Assembly (NCBI RefSeq): GCF_018130165.1
Contig: NZ_JAFCLZ010000013.1
Span: 62,001-126,000 of the forward strand
Direction of reading: 5' to 3'
Source: Bradyrhizobium sp. JYMT SZCCT0180
Lineage (GTDB): Bacteria > Pseudomonadota > Alphaproteobacteria > Rhizobiales > Xanthobacteraceae
Length of the DNA: 64,000 nucleotides
Of this stretch, positions 19,098 to 27,952 are shown piece after piece. The notes under the pieces were generated by a model. That model searched no databases and was not told the origin of the DNA. It saw only the letters and a list, made by a program, of their open reading frames with translations. Made by a program: the position numbers and the translations under genes. How positions within the stretch are numbered: the first letter of the stretch is position 1; each line of letters starts with the position of its first letter.

Positions 19098-19811
19098 CTA
19101 ATTCGCCGCCGATCTTGCGGCCGGCATGTAGATCTGGGCGTAGCCTTCCTTGATCGCGGAGGTGATCCGATCAAGCCGTCGGTCGATGTGCTTTTCCAGC
19201 ACCGAGACACAAGTCTCTTCGTCCCGCGCCTTCAGGCCCAGCACCACGGCGCGATGCTCGGCCTGGGTGTTGGAGCGGTTGATGCGATCCATGTCGATCC
19301 AGCGCACGAAGCGGATGCGGGCGTTGACGTTGCGCAGCACGCGCAGCATCTCGGCATTGTTCGACATCGCCATCAGGCGCTCATGGAACGTTTCATCAAG
19401 CTCGACCAGTTCGACGGACGAGCGCTCGCCGGGGTCGGGACCGGTCGCCTGGAGAAACGCCAGCAGCGCGTCGATGTCTTCATCGCTGGCGCGCTTGATC
19501 GCGAGGCGGATGGAGGCGATCTCGATCGACTTGCGCAACTCATAGAGGTCGAAGATCTCATGCGCATCGAGCTCGCGGCAGAAAAAGCCCTTTCCCGGCG
19601 TGAAGCGCAGGAAGCCTTCGGTGTTCAGGCGGTTCAAGGCTTCGCGCAGCGGCGTGCGGCTCACGCCGAGGCGCTTGGCCAGTTCGCCCTCATTGAGGCG
19701 TTCGCCGGGCTTCAACTCGTAGCTCACGGCCATCGCCTTGAGCTTCTCGTAGACGCGATCGACGACGCTATCGGAACCGAGTTCCACGTGACATACCCCA
19801 GCTGAATGCAT
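19098..19811 (-). CDS. GntR-family regulator, FadR/FCD subgroup
   Basis: 237 residues. The N-terminal winged helix contains LNEGELAKRLGVSRTPLREA, and the C-terminal all-helical FCD domain carries DETFHERLMAMSNNAEM with its metal-ligand histidine. I use the ATG at 19811; a GTG at 19787 (after GGGGTAT) is also possible. It is the last gene of the leftward operon starting near 26169 and very likely controls that operon and the divergent ABC importer. Ligands of this subgroup are usually small carboxylates or amino acids, matching the enzymes upstream. Confidence 0.9.
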   Translation of the reverse strand: MHSAGVCHVELGSDSVVDRVYEKLKAMAVSYELKPGERLNEGELAKRLGVSRTPLREALNRLNTEGFLRFTPGKGFFCRELDAHEIFDLYELRKSIEIASIRLAIKRASDEDIDALLAFLQATGPDPGERSSVELVELDETFHERLMAMSNNAEMLRVLRNVNARIRFVRWIDMDRINRSNTQAEHRAVVLGLKARDEETCVSVLEKHIDRRLDRITSAIKEGYAQIYMPAARSAAN

Positions 19812-19917
19812 TGCCGAACACAGCCGAATATACCGAGGCAGTACGGGCAATGGCAAATGCGCAAAGCCGTCGGGAGTTGATGTCCCAAGGCTTATTATTG
19901 GCTTTTGAGCCGGGCGA

Positions 19918-20661
19918 TCAGGCAAAGACGCGCGGGCGCAGCCCTGCGTGGAACCAGGTGATCATGGAGTAGATGTCGTAGACCGGGAGTCCGACCTCGG
20001 CCTGCAGCGCGGCGGCGTAAGGCGGCATGTTGGTGCATTCGAGCACGATCGCGCGGACCTCCGGATGTCGGGCAACGAGCTCCTTGCCGGCCTCGACCAC
20101 ATCCTGTTCGGCCAGCGCGACGTCCATGTCGTCCTTCTCGGCCTTGATCAGAACGCGGAAGAATTCGCGGCCGTTTTCGGTGCCGACCAGCGGCGTGTCG
20201 AGCGGCACGCCGGCGCCTTCGAGATGCGCCGGCGATAATGTCGAGCCCGACACGGTGACGAGGCCGACGCGCTTGCCCGGTGGCAGCGTCGCCTGCACCC
20301 ACGGCACCTGCATCAGGGATGAGGTCGCAACGGGCACGCCGACCGCGGCCGCGAGCTCCTTCTGGAACAGCGCCAGGAAACCGCAATTGGTGGTGATGGC
20401 CTCGGCGCCGAGCCGCACCAGGTCCTTCGCGGCATCGATGAAATCCGGCAGCAGCCCGGCCGCGCCCTTCAGCACGACTTTCTCGGGCGATGCGCCGCCC
20501 ACCACGCGATAAAGCACCGGGAACGGCCAGGTGGTGCCGTTGCCCATGTCGCCGGGAATCCGCGGAAAGCGCGCTTCGAGCATGAGAATGCCGAGCGGCG
20601 CGCCGTAGAGCGCCTTGCCGCCGCGGGCGATGCGTGAAGAGGAATTGGCTGGATGGGTCAT
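19918..20661 (-). CDS. Aspartate/glutamate racemase-superfamily protein
   Basis: 247 residues of the Asp/Glu/hydantoin racemase fold. The two catalytic-type cysteines are visible: ITTNCGFLALF near residue 93 and IVLECTNMPPYAAAL near residue 207. Members racemise amino acids or hydantoins, or isomerise maleate. Here a D-amino-acid dehydrogenase gene lies 11 bases upstream on the same strand, so converting an L-amino acid to the D form, or the reverse, before oxidation is the likely job. The exact substrate is unknown. Confidence 0.85.
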   Translation of the reverse strand: MTHPANSSSRIARGGKALYGAPLGILMLEARFPRIPGDMGNGTTWPFPVLYRVVGGASPEKVVLKGAAGLLPDFIDAAKDLVRLGAEAITTNCGFLALFQKELAAAVGVPVATSSLMQVPWVQATLPPGKRVGLVTVSGSTLSPAHLEGAGVPLDTPLVGTENGREFFRVLIKAEKDDMDVALAEQDVVEAGKELVARHPEVRAIVLECTNMPPYAAALQAEVGLPVYDIYSMITWFHAGLRPRVFA

Positions 20662-20672
20662 GGCGCGATGTC

Positions 20673-21944
20673 TCAGAGGAAGCGGGAGGGAGCGAAGGGA
20701 TCAAGCGGAATTTCCGGCGGCTTGCCGCTCAACAATTGCGCGACGAGCCGGCCGGTGCGTGCCGAGCCGACCAGGCCGACATGGCCGTGGCCGAAAGCGT
20801 AGACGACGTCGCGCGTGGCGCGTGCATAGCCGATGCAGGGACGCCCGTCCGGCATGCTCGGGCGATGGCCGAACCAGGTCTTGATGCGAGAGGCTGGAAT
20901 GTTCTTCGGCAGTTTTGGGAACATGCTGAAGAGGTTGTCGCGCAGGATCTCGGCGCGCTTCCAGTTCGGTTCGGCATCGAGGCCCGCGATCTCCACCGTC
21001 CCGGCGGCGCGCAGGCCCTTGTCGGTCCAGTTGACGACCATCTTGGCATCTGAAGCCATCATCGAGCTGCGCGGACCCGATTCCGGGTGCTCGATCATGA
21101 CGTGATATCCGCGCTCGGTTTCCAGCGGCAACGGATCGCCGATCGAGGCGGTCAATCGTCTCGAGTGCGCACCGGCGGCCACGACCGCGGCATCGCACGG
21201 AATTTCGCCACTCTCCGTGATGACGGCGATGAGCTTGTTACCGTCGAGCTTGAGACCCGTCGCCTTGGCCGCGACACGCTTGGCGCCGAGCGCTATCGCG
21301 TGCGCGCCAAGTGCGGCGACATAGCAACCGGGATCGCGACAATGCCCGGCTTCTTCCACCACCACGCCGAACTTGTAGCGCGGATGAAGATCAGGCTCGC
21401 GCTGACGCATCTCGTCTTCGGTCAACTCCAGCCACTCGATGCCGACGCGCTTGCGGATGCGCCAGCCGAGATCTCCGTCAAAGGGCGCGCGCGAGGGGAA
21501 CACATGCATCACCCCGCGCCGCTCGATCAATTCGGGAACGCCGGCTTCTTCCGCGAGCTGCTTGTGCAGCAGCGGCGCGTCCTTGAGGAGATCGCGCAGC
21601 GCCCGCGCCGTTTTCTCGACTTGCGCCTCGGTCCAGCTCGACAGCAGATACTTGATCAGCCAAGGCAACGCCTTCGGCAGGTACGACCAGCGGATCGCGA
21701 GCGGCCCAAGAGGGTCCATCAGATAACCGGGCACCTTCTTCCAGGTGCCGGGCTCTGCCGGCGGGATCACCGAATGCGACGACAGCCAGCCGGCATTGCC
21801 GTAGCTCGCGGCTTGCGTGCCGCCGGGTTCACCGGGATCGATCAGCGTCACGCGATGGCCGTCGCGTAGCGCCTCGATCGCGCTGATCACGCCGACCGCG
21901 CCGGCGCCGATAATGGCAACGTGGCGCCCGGTTTTCTGGCTCAT
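20673..21944 (-). CDS. FAD-dependent D-amino-acid dehydrogenase (DAO superfamily)
   Basis: 423 residues. The N-terminal FAD Rossmann motif is VAIIGAGAVGVISAIEAL (residues 9-26), and the C-terminal FAD-closing region reads IKTWFGHRPSMPDGRPCIG followed by GHGHVGLVGSARTG, as in DadA-like enzymes. It oxidises a D-amino acid to the imino acid and passes electrons to the respiratory chain. The ATG overlaps the stop of the ThDP-enzyme gene as ATGA (21941-21944), giving translational coupling. A longer in-frame extension to 22547 is only the shadow of that upstream gene. RidA in the same operon would handle the imine product. Confidence 0.9.
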   Translation of the reverse strand: MSQKTGRHVAIIGAGAVGVISAIEALRDGHRVTLIDPGEPGGTQAASYGNAGWLSSHSVIPPAEPGTWKKVPGYLMDPLGPLAIRWSYLPKALPWLIKYLLSSWTEAQVEKTARALRDLLKDAPLLHKQLAEEAGVPELIERRGVMHVFPSRAPFDGDLGWRIRKRVGIEWLELTEDEMRQREPDLHPRYKFGVVVEEAGHCRDPGCYVAALGAHAIALGAKRVAAKATGLKLDGNKLIAVITESGEIPCDAAVVAAGAHSRRLTASIGDPLPLETERGYHVMIEHPESGPRSSMMASDAKMVVNWTDKGLRAAGTVEIAGLDAEPNWKRAEILRDNLFSMFPKLPKNIPASRIKTWFGHRPSMPDGRPCIGYARATRDVVYAFGHGHVGLVGSARTGRLVAQLLSGKPPEIPLDPFAPSRFL

Positions 21945-23614
21945 CGGCGGGCCTTGTCCTCTGACGCAAAGTCCTTGCTGACTGAAATCGCGCGCGGGTC
22001 GATCAGGCAGTGCAGGATCGACGGCTTGCCTGAAGCGAGCGCGCGCTCGAAGGCCGGTGCGAATTCTTCGGTGCGTTCGACCCGTTCGCCATGGCCGCCG
22101 AACGCCTTGGCGTAGAGCGCGAAATCCGGGTTCTTGAGTTGCGTGCCGACGACGCGACCGGGATAGTCGCGTTCCTGGTGCATGCGGATGGTGCCGTATT
22201 GCGCGTTGTCGATGACGATCACGATCAGCGCCGCGTCGTATTGCACGGCGGTCGCGAACTCCTGTCCGTTCATCAGGAAGCAACCGTCGCCGGCGAAGGC
22301 GACAACGACGCGCTCCGGATATTGCCGCTTGGCGAGCACCGCCGCCGGCACGCCATAGCCCATCGAGCCGGAAGTCGGCGCGAGCTGGGCGGCAAAGCTG
22401 TGGAAGCGATGATGGCGATGCAGCCAGCCGGCGTAGTTGCCGGCGCCGTTGCAGACGATCGCGTCCTTTGGCAGGCGGTCGCGCAGCCAGGTGACGATCT
22501 TGCCATACTGGAAGGCGCCGGGCAGTTCGCGCACGCCTCCCGTCCATTCGAGATAATCCACGTGCGCCTTGGCGGCCTCACCCTTCCAGGCCGGCGCGGC
22601 CGCAGGCTTCAGTGTTTCGACCGCAGCGGCGAACGCGGCCGGCGTCGCCTGGATCGCGAGCGTCGGCTGGTAGACGCGGCCGAGCTCATCGGAGCCCGGA
22701 TGGACGTGGATGAGCTTCTGGCTCGGCACGGGGATGTCGAGCAGCGTATAGGACGATGACGGCATCTCCGACATGCGCCCGCCGATCAGGAGAATAACAT
22801 CGGCGCCGGTGATGCGCGCCTTGAGTCCCGGGCTCGGGCCGATGCCGAGGTCGCCAGCATAGTGCGAGTGATCGGCGTCGATCAGCGAGGCGCGGCGGAA
22901 AGAGGTTGCGACGGGGAGATCGAACCGCTCGGCGAAGCGCGCGATGCCTTGGGTCGCCTCGGTGGTCCAGCCCGAGCCGCCGAGAATGACGATCGGCGCC
23001 CTGGCGCCTGCGAGCATGGCGCCGAGACGGTCGAGATCGGCAGGCGCGGGCCAGCTCGCCGCCGGCTCGACGCGAGGCGCATCCGCCACCGCTGCCGTTT
23101 CGGTCAGCATGTTCTCGGGCAGGGCGATCACCACGGGACCGGGACGGCCCTGCAGGGCCACGCGAAATGCTCGCGCGACCAGTTCCGGGATCCGGTCGGG
23201 GCGGTCGATCTCGACCACCCATTTCGCCATCGTTCCGAACACGGCCTTGTAGTCGAGTTCCTGAAACGCCTCGCGCTCGCGCATGCCGGTATCGACCTGG
23301 CCGACGAACAGGATCATCGGCGTCGAGTCCTGCATCGCAATGTGCACGCCGTGACTGGCGTTGGTCGCGCCGGGACCGCGGGTGACGAAGCAGATTCCGG
23401 GGCGGCCGGTGAGCTTGCCATAGGCTTCCGCCATCATCGCGGCGCCGCCTTCGGCGCGGCAGATCATGACGTCGATCTTGCTGTCATGGAGCGCGTCAAG
23501 CGCAGCGAGATAGCTCTCGCCCGGCACGCAGGTCACGCGCTCGATGCCCTGTGCGACGAGTTGATCGATGAGAATCTGGCCCCCGGAGCGGGCGTTGCTT
23601 TTCGGTGTGGTCAC
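21941..23614 (-). CDS. ThDP-dependent enzyme, acetolactate-synthase-like
   Basis: 557 residues with the three ThDP domains. The catalytic glutamate sits in CRAEGGAAMMAEAYG near residue 50, and the ThDP/Mg motif runs from GDGCFLMNGQEF to DNAQYGT near residues 430-460. It acts on 2-keto acids by decarboxylation or carboligation. With no small subunit or ilv genes nearby, a role in breaking down the keto acid made by this operon is more likely than valine synthesis. The start is GTG 23614, overlapping the aminotransferase stop as GTGA; its own stop overlaps the dehydrogenase start. These are two tight couplings in a row. Confidence 0.88.
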   Translation of the reverse strand: MTTPKSNARSGGQILIDQLVAQGIERVTCVPGESYLAALDALHDSKIDVMICRAEGGAAMMAEAYGKLTGRPGICFVTRGPGATNASHGVHIAMQDSTPMILFVGQVDTGMREREAFQELDYKAVFGTMAKWVVEIDRPDRIPELVARAFRVALQGRPGPVVIALPENMLTETAAVADAPRVEPAASWPAPADLDRLGAMLAGARAPIVILGGSGWTTEATQGIARFAERFDLPVATSFRRASLIDADHSHYAGDLGIGPSPGLKARITGADVILLIGGRMSEMPSSSYTLLDIPVPSQKLIHVHPGSDELGRVYQPTLAIQATPAAFAAAVETLKPAAAPAWKGEAAKAHVDYLEWTGGVRELPGAFQYGKIVTWLRDRLPKDAIVCNGAGNYAGWLHRHHRFHSFAAQLAPTSGSMGYGVPAAVLAKRQYPERVVVAFAGDGCFLMNGQEFATAVQYDAALIVIVIDNAQYGTIRMHQERDYPGRVVGTQLKNPDFALYAKAFGGHGERVERTEEFAPAFERALASGKPSILHCLIDPRAISVSKDFASEDKARR

Positions 23615-24837
23615 GACAGCTCCTTGCAGGCGTTGGTGATGCGTCGGATGGCTTCGCGCAGGTTTTGTTCTGATGTGGCGTAGGATAGACGGAAAAAGGG
23701 CGCAAGGCCGAAACAACTGCCGGGCACCACGGCAACATCGTGCCGTTCCAGCAGATAGCGGCAGAATGTGCGGTCGCTGTCGATCTCCGTGCCTTCTTGG
23801 GTGCGTCGGCCGATCAATCCGGCACAACTCGCAAAGACATAGAACGCACCTTCGGGCCTGCGGCAACTGACGCCGTCGATCGCGTTCAGCGCGTCCACCA
23901 CAAGGTCGCGACGGCGCTGGAACGCGCTGCGGCGCTCGGCGAGGATGTCCTGCGGTCCGCTCAATGCCGCGATCGCGGCGGCCTGGCTGACCGAGCATGG
24001 GTTGGTCGTGCTCTGGCTCTGCACCACGGCGATGGCTGCGATCAGTTCACGCGGGCCGCCGCCATAGCCGACGCGCCAGCCGGTCATGGCATAAGCCTTG
24101 GAGACGCCATTGATGGTGAGCGTGCGGGCCTTGAGGCCGGGTTAGAGCGCTGCGGCGGTGACGAAGGGCGCGCCGTCATAGGTCAGATGTTCGTAGATAT
24201 CGTCCGCCATCAGCCAGACCTGCGGGTGGCGTTTCAGCACGTCGAGGATCGGACGGAGCTGCGCCGCGGAATAGGCGGCGCCGGTCGGATTGGACGGCGA
24301 ATTCAACAACAGCCAGCGCGTATGCGGCGTAATCGCGCGCTCGAGATCGTCGGCGTCGAGCCGGAAGCCGTTGGCCTCGCGACACGGCACGTCGACCGGC
24401 GTACCGTCCGCGATCCGCACCATATCGGCGTAGCTCGTCCAGTAGGGGGCCGCGAGAATGACTTCGTCGCCGGCGCTCAGCGTAGCCATGAAGGCGTTGT
24501 GGATCACCTGCTTGGCGCCGGCACCGCAGGTGATCTCGTCGCTGGCATAAATGAGGCCGTTCTCGCGACGGAATTTCTCGGCAACAGCCGCCTTCAGCTC
24601 GGACGTGCCGTCGAGGATCGTATATTTGGTCTGGCCGGCCCGAATGGCCGATTCCGCCGCGGCCTTGACGTGATCGGGCGTGTCGAAATCCGGCTCGCCG
24701 GCGCCGAGCACGATCACCGGCCGCCCCTCGCGCTTCAGCCGCTGTGCGGTCGCGCCGATTTTGAGAATCTCGGAGACGCCGATCGCGCCGAGACGTTTTG
24801 CGGCGAGAAAAGTTGCGGGTGAAGCCGGGACCGTCAC
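23611..24837 (-). pseudogene. Class I aminotransferase interrupted by an in-frame stop
   Basis: A fold-type-I PLP aminotransferase (aspartate-aminotransferase-like) of 408 codons. The first 231 codons (GTG 24837 after CGGAG) contain VLGAGEPDFDTPDHV and LLLNSPSNPTGAAYS. Codon 232 is TAA (24142-24144), then the same frame continues PGLKARTLTINGVSKAYAMT with the PLP lysine (about 247) in SKAYAMTGWR, and runs to 23611. Relatives commonly have glutamate where the stop is, so one base change GAA to TAA explains it. The truncated product would lack the PLP lysine and be inactive. A sequencing error or recent mutation is possible, because the downstream half is otherwise intact. Confidence 0.88.
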
Positions 24838-24864
24838 GGAACGCTCCGTTGCCAGGTTACAGGT

Positions 24865-25218
24865 TCATCGGCGCGCAGCGGTGGCGATGACTTCGATGCG
24901 ATAGCCGGGATCCGCCAGTTCGACCTTGCCGCAAGCGCGCGTCGGCGCGTTGCCGGGCACCACCCAGGCATCATAGACCGCGTTCATGGCGTCGAAATCG
25001 TCCATGCTCTTGAGCCAGATATGGACGCTGAGCAGGCGCGACTTGTCGGTGTCGGCGCGTGCCAGCATGTCGTCGACTTTCGCCAGCGCCTCGCGGGTCT
25101 GCTGGGCGATATCGCCGCTTTTGTCGTCGGCGACCTGGCCGGCGAGAAAGACGAGATCGCCGAACACGCTGGCGCGGCTGCGTCGTGCATTCTGATCGAT
25201 GCGAATGATCTCAGACAT
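24865..25218 (-). CDS. RidA-family imine/enamine deaminase
   Basis: 117 residues of the RidA (YjgF/UK114) family. The conserved TRACGKVELADPGYRIEV segment near residues 92-109 carries the substrate-carboxylate arginine. RidA proteins hydrolyse reactive 2-imino acids released by PLP enzymes and amino-acid oxidases or dehydrogenases. In this operon it fits directly with the D-amino-acid dehydrogenase and aminotransferase. The ATG at 25218 has AGGTAGGG upstream. Confidence 0.92.
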   Translation of the reverse strand: MSEIIRIDQNARRSRASVFGDLVFLAGQVADDKSGDIAQQTREALAKVDDMLARADTDKSRLLSVHIWLKSMDDFDAMNAVYDAWVVPGNAPTRACGKVELADPGYRIEVIATAARR

Positions 25219-25245
25219 GGGCTATCCCTACCTGTTCAGGTTTCG

Positions 25246-26169
25246 TCACCGGCCGGTGGCGATGATGCGGCGGCAATGGTCGAGTGCGGCACCAATGAGA
25301 TTGTCGCTGGCCTCCGGTGTGCGGAACGCCGAATGCGCCGACAGCGTCACGTTGGGCAGCGTGGTGAGCGGGTGTTCGGCCGGCAACGGCTCGACCGTGA
25401 ACACGTCGAGACCGGCATGGGCGAGATGGCCCGAGCGCAGCGCGTCGAGCATGGCGGCCTCGTCGACCAGCGCGCCGCGCGCCGTGTTGATGAGGATGGT
25501 GCCGGGCCGCATCATCCCGATACGTTCGCGCGACAGGAAATTCTTGGTGTCGTCGTTCAGCAGCAAATGCAGCGAGACCACGTGGCTCTCGGCGAGGAGA
25601 CGCTCGATCGGGACGAACTCGACACCCGGATGCGCCTTCGGTGTCCGGTTCCAGGCGATCACCTTCATGCCGCAGCCGAGCGCCATACGCGCGGCCTCCG
25701 CTGCGATGCCGCCAAAGCCGATCAGCCCGAGCGTCTTGCCGGTCAGCTGCATCGCGTCGCGGCGCAGCCAGTTGCCGGCACGCATCCCCCGATCCATTTC
25801 GCCAAAGCTCTTGGCGGAGGCCCACATCAGCGCGATCGCGCATTCGGCGACGGCGGTGTCGCCATAGCCCTTGATGGTATGGACCGTGATGCCGCGCTCG
25901 GCGAGCTCTTCCGGATTCATGTAGCTGCGCGCGCCGGTGCCGAGAAAAACCACGTGCTTGAGGCCGGCGCACTTCGCCGCGATGGCCGTCGGCACCGCGG
26001 TGTGGTCGACGATTGCGATCTCGGCGCCATCAAGCAGACGCGGCAGGTCATCGGGCTTGATGCCGGGGTCGCGGTTGATGGCGACCGGCAGGTTTTCGGG
26101 GCGCAACAGCTTTTCCGTCACCGCCGCCAATGTGTCGTTCGCATCCACGAATACGGCGCGCACAGGCAT
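25246..26169 (-). CDS. D-isomer-specific 2-hydroxyacid dehydrogenase
   Basis: 307 residues. The NAD-binding motif GLIGFGGIAAEAARMAL lies near residue 145, the catalytic arginine in NTARGALVDEAAML, and the histidine in TLSAHSAF near the C-terminus. It reduces a 2-keto acid to the D-2-hydroxy acid or oxidises it back. It is the first gene of the leftward operon. GAGGAG directly abuts the ATG at 26169, which is too close, but sits six bases before GTG 26163, so translation may start at the GTG (305 residues). It is divergent from the ABC importer. Confidence 0.9.
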   Translation of the reverse strand: MPVRAVFVDANDTLAAVTEKLLRPENLPVAINRDPGIKPDDLPRLLDGAEIAIVDHTAVPTAIAAKCAGLKHVVFLGTGARSYMNPEELAERGITVHTIKGYGDTAVAECAIALMWASAKSFGEMDRGMRAGNWLRRDAMQLTGKTLGLIGFGGIAAEAARMALGCGMKVIAWNRTPKAHPGVEFVPIERLLAESHVVSLHLLLNDDTKNFLSRERIGMMRPGTILINTARGALVDEAAMLDALRSGHLAHAGLDVFTVEPLPAEHPLTTLPNVTLSAHSAFRTPEASDNLIGAALDHCRRIIATGR

Positions 26170-26259
26170 CTCCTCAAATCATGAACGGGCAGCGGGCCGT
26201 CGCCAGGCGCCGGACATAACTTGCCCCGCCAAGCGATCGTGTCTTTCTGCGTTCAGTCT

Positions 26260-26399
26260 TGTATTCAGAGATGAATGCGATTTGCAACCCCGTCCGGAAG
26301 GAATTTTTGGGTGCGCTGCAAAAATAACGGGCGGTCGGAACGCTTGACCCGCAAATGGGCAATTCATAAAATACGGACTTGCATTTTGGCCTGAATACA
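26260..26399. promoter_or_regulatory. Divergent promoter region with an inverted pair of CTGAATACA
   Basis: CTGAATACA occurs at 26391-26399 on the plus strand and on the minus strand at 26260-26268, one copy facing each operon. A related CTGAATGCA lies at the 5' end of the GntR gene (about 19800). This looks like a shared operator for the GntR regulator. The assignment is an inference from position and repetition. Confidence 0.4.
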
Positions 26400-26442
26400 G
26401 AATATTTGACGGGTCGGAGTTAACAGCGAGGAGGGACTGACG

Positions 26443-27279
26443 ATGAATCGCAGGGACGCACTCACCACCGTGGCGCTCGCAGGCGCCGCACTTGCCGCGA
26501 CCGCCTCGGCCCCGGCCAGTGCTCAGACGACATCCACGCTCGATCGCATCAAGAAGAACGGCGTATTGCGGGTCGCGGTGATCGTCGGCCAGGAGCCCTA
26601 TTTTCATAAGGATCTCGCGAGCGGCGAGTGGTCGGGCGCCTGTATCGACATGGCCAACGACATTGCCGCGAAGCTCGGCGCCAAGGTCGAGAGGGTCGAA
26701 TCGACCTGGGGTAACCAGATCCTCGATCTGCAGGGCGACAAGGTCGATCTCGCCTTCGCCGTGAACCCGACGCCCGAGCGTGCGCTGGTCATCGACTTCT
26801 CGACGCCGATCCTGGTCCACTCGTTCACGGTGATCACCAAGAAGGGCTTCGCCAAGCCGCAGACCTGGGCCGAGCTCAACAAACCCGAGGTCAAGATTGC
26901 CGTGGACATCGGATCGACCCACGAGATGATCGCGCGCCGCTATTGTCCGAAGGCGACGATCTCCGGCTTCAAGAACCGGGACGAGGCGATCCTTGCCGTC
27001 GCCACGGGACGCGCGGACTGCAACGTGTCGCTGGCGGTGCTCTCGGTGTCCACGCTCAAGAAGAATCCCAATCTCGGCGAACTGGCGATTCCACGGCCGC
27101 TTTTGACGCTGCCGACCAATATGGGAATCCGCGCGGAGGCCGACCGCCGCTACAAGGACTTCCTCAGCGCGTGGGCCGACTACAACCGCTCGCTCGGCCA
27201 GACCCGCGAGTGGATGCTGAAAGGCTTCGAGGCCGTCAAGGTGAGCGCAGAGGACATCCCGCCCGAAGTGCAGTTCTGA
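26443..27279 (+). CDS. Amino-acid ABC transporter substrate-binding protein
   Basis: 278 residues of the polar amino-acid binding-protein family (PBPb fold). The N-terminus MNRRDALTTVALAGAALA is a twin-arginine-like signal ending near ASAQ (residue 28). The mature part begins STLDRIKKNGVLRVAV, the usual opening of this family, and has VDLAFAVNPTPERALVIDFS in the middle. AGGAGGG precedes the ATG. It delivers the substrate to the permease and ATPase encoded immediately downstream. The specificity is unknown; operon context suggests the amino acid degraded by the divergent genes. Confidence 0.92.
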   Translation: MNRRDALTTVALAGAALAATASAPASAQTTSTLDRIKKNGVLRVAVIVGQEPYFHKDLASGEWSGACIDMANDIAAKLGAKVERVESTWGNQILDLQGDKVDLAFAVNPTPERALVIDFSTPILVHSFTVITKKGFAKPQTWAELNKPEVKIAVDIGSTHEMIARRYCPKATISGFKNRDEAILAVATGRADCNVSLAVLSVSTLKKNPNLGELAIPRPLLTLPTNMGIRAEADRRYKDFLSAWADYNRSLGQTREWMLKGFEAVKVSAEDIPPEVQF

Positions 27280-27289
27280 CGGAGCGGCG

Positions 27290-27952
27290 ATGTACGCCTG
27301 GGACTTTGCAGCGCTAAAGCCGTACTGGGGCCTGATCTGGCACGGCCTCCTCATCACCGTGGCCTACACGCTGACCACGGTGATTGCGGGCCTCGTGATC
27401 GGGCTCGTTGTCGGCATCCTGCGCACGAACTCGCCGCTCTGGGTCAGGATCCCCCTGCGTGGCTATATCGAGGTCTTCCGCTGCACGCCGCTCCTCGTGC
27501 AACTGGTCTGGGTCTACTATGCGCTACCGGTGCTGATCGGGGTCGACATGTCGGCTGCGATGGCCTGTTTCCTCGCGCTGTCGCTCTATGCCGGCGCGTT
27601 TTATGCCGAGATCTTTCGCGGCGGCATCGAGGCGGTGGACGTCGGCCAATGGGAGGCCGGGCGGGCCATCGGCATGCGCCGTAGCAAGATCTTCCGGCGC
27701 ATTGTGCTGCCGCAGGCGATCCAGGTGATGATTCCCTCCTTCATCAATCAAACCATCCTGCAATTGAAGAACACGTCGCTGGTATCGGTCGTCGCGGTCG
27801 GCGACCTCCTGTATCAGGGCTCCGTGATCACGGCGGCGAGCTATCGGCCGCTGGAGGTCTATACGGCGATTGCGGTGCTCTATTTCGCCGTGCTGTTTCC
27901 GCTGACGCTGGTGGCCGACCAGGTCGAGCGGCGGTTGGGAGCGCATCGATGA
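27290..27952 (+). CDS. Amino-acid ABC transporter permease
   Basis: 220 residues of the HisM/GlnP permease family with about five membrane segments. The EAA loop reads EAGRAIGMRRSKIFRRIVLP near residues 121-140. Only one permease gene is present, so it should act as a homodimer. It starts ten bases after the binding-protein stop, with GGAG before the ATG. Confidence 0.93.
   Translation: MYAWDFAALKPYWGLIWHGLLITVAYTLTTVIAGLVIGLVVGILRTNSPLWVRIPLRGYIEVFRCTPLLVQLVWVYYALPVLIGVDMSAAMACFLALSLYAGAFYAEIFRGGIEAVDVGQWEAGRAIGMRRSKIFRRIVLPQAIQVMIPSFINQTILQLKNTSLVSVVAVGDLLYQGSVITAASYRPLEVYTAIAVLYFAVLFPLTLVADQVERRLGAHR

Noticed and set aside
21945..22547. N-terminal extension of the D-amino-acid dehydrogenase to 624 codons
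   Set aside because: The extension is the ThDP-enzyme coding region read in another frame; the ATGA overlap at 21941-21944 gives the natural start.
23615..23998. N-terminal extension of the ThDP enzyme
   Set aside because: It overlaps the aminotransferase frame and has no homology; the GTGA overlap at 23611 gives the start.
26179..27357. 392-codon minus-strand frame opposite the ABC binding protein
   Set aside because: Antisense shadow of a clearly identified gene; no ribosome site.
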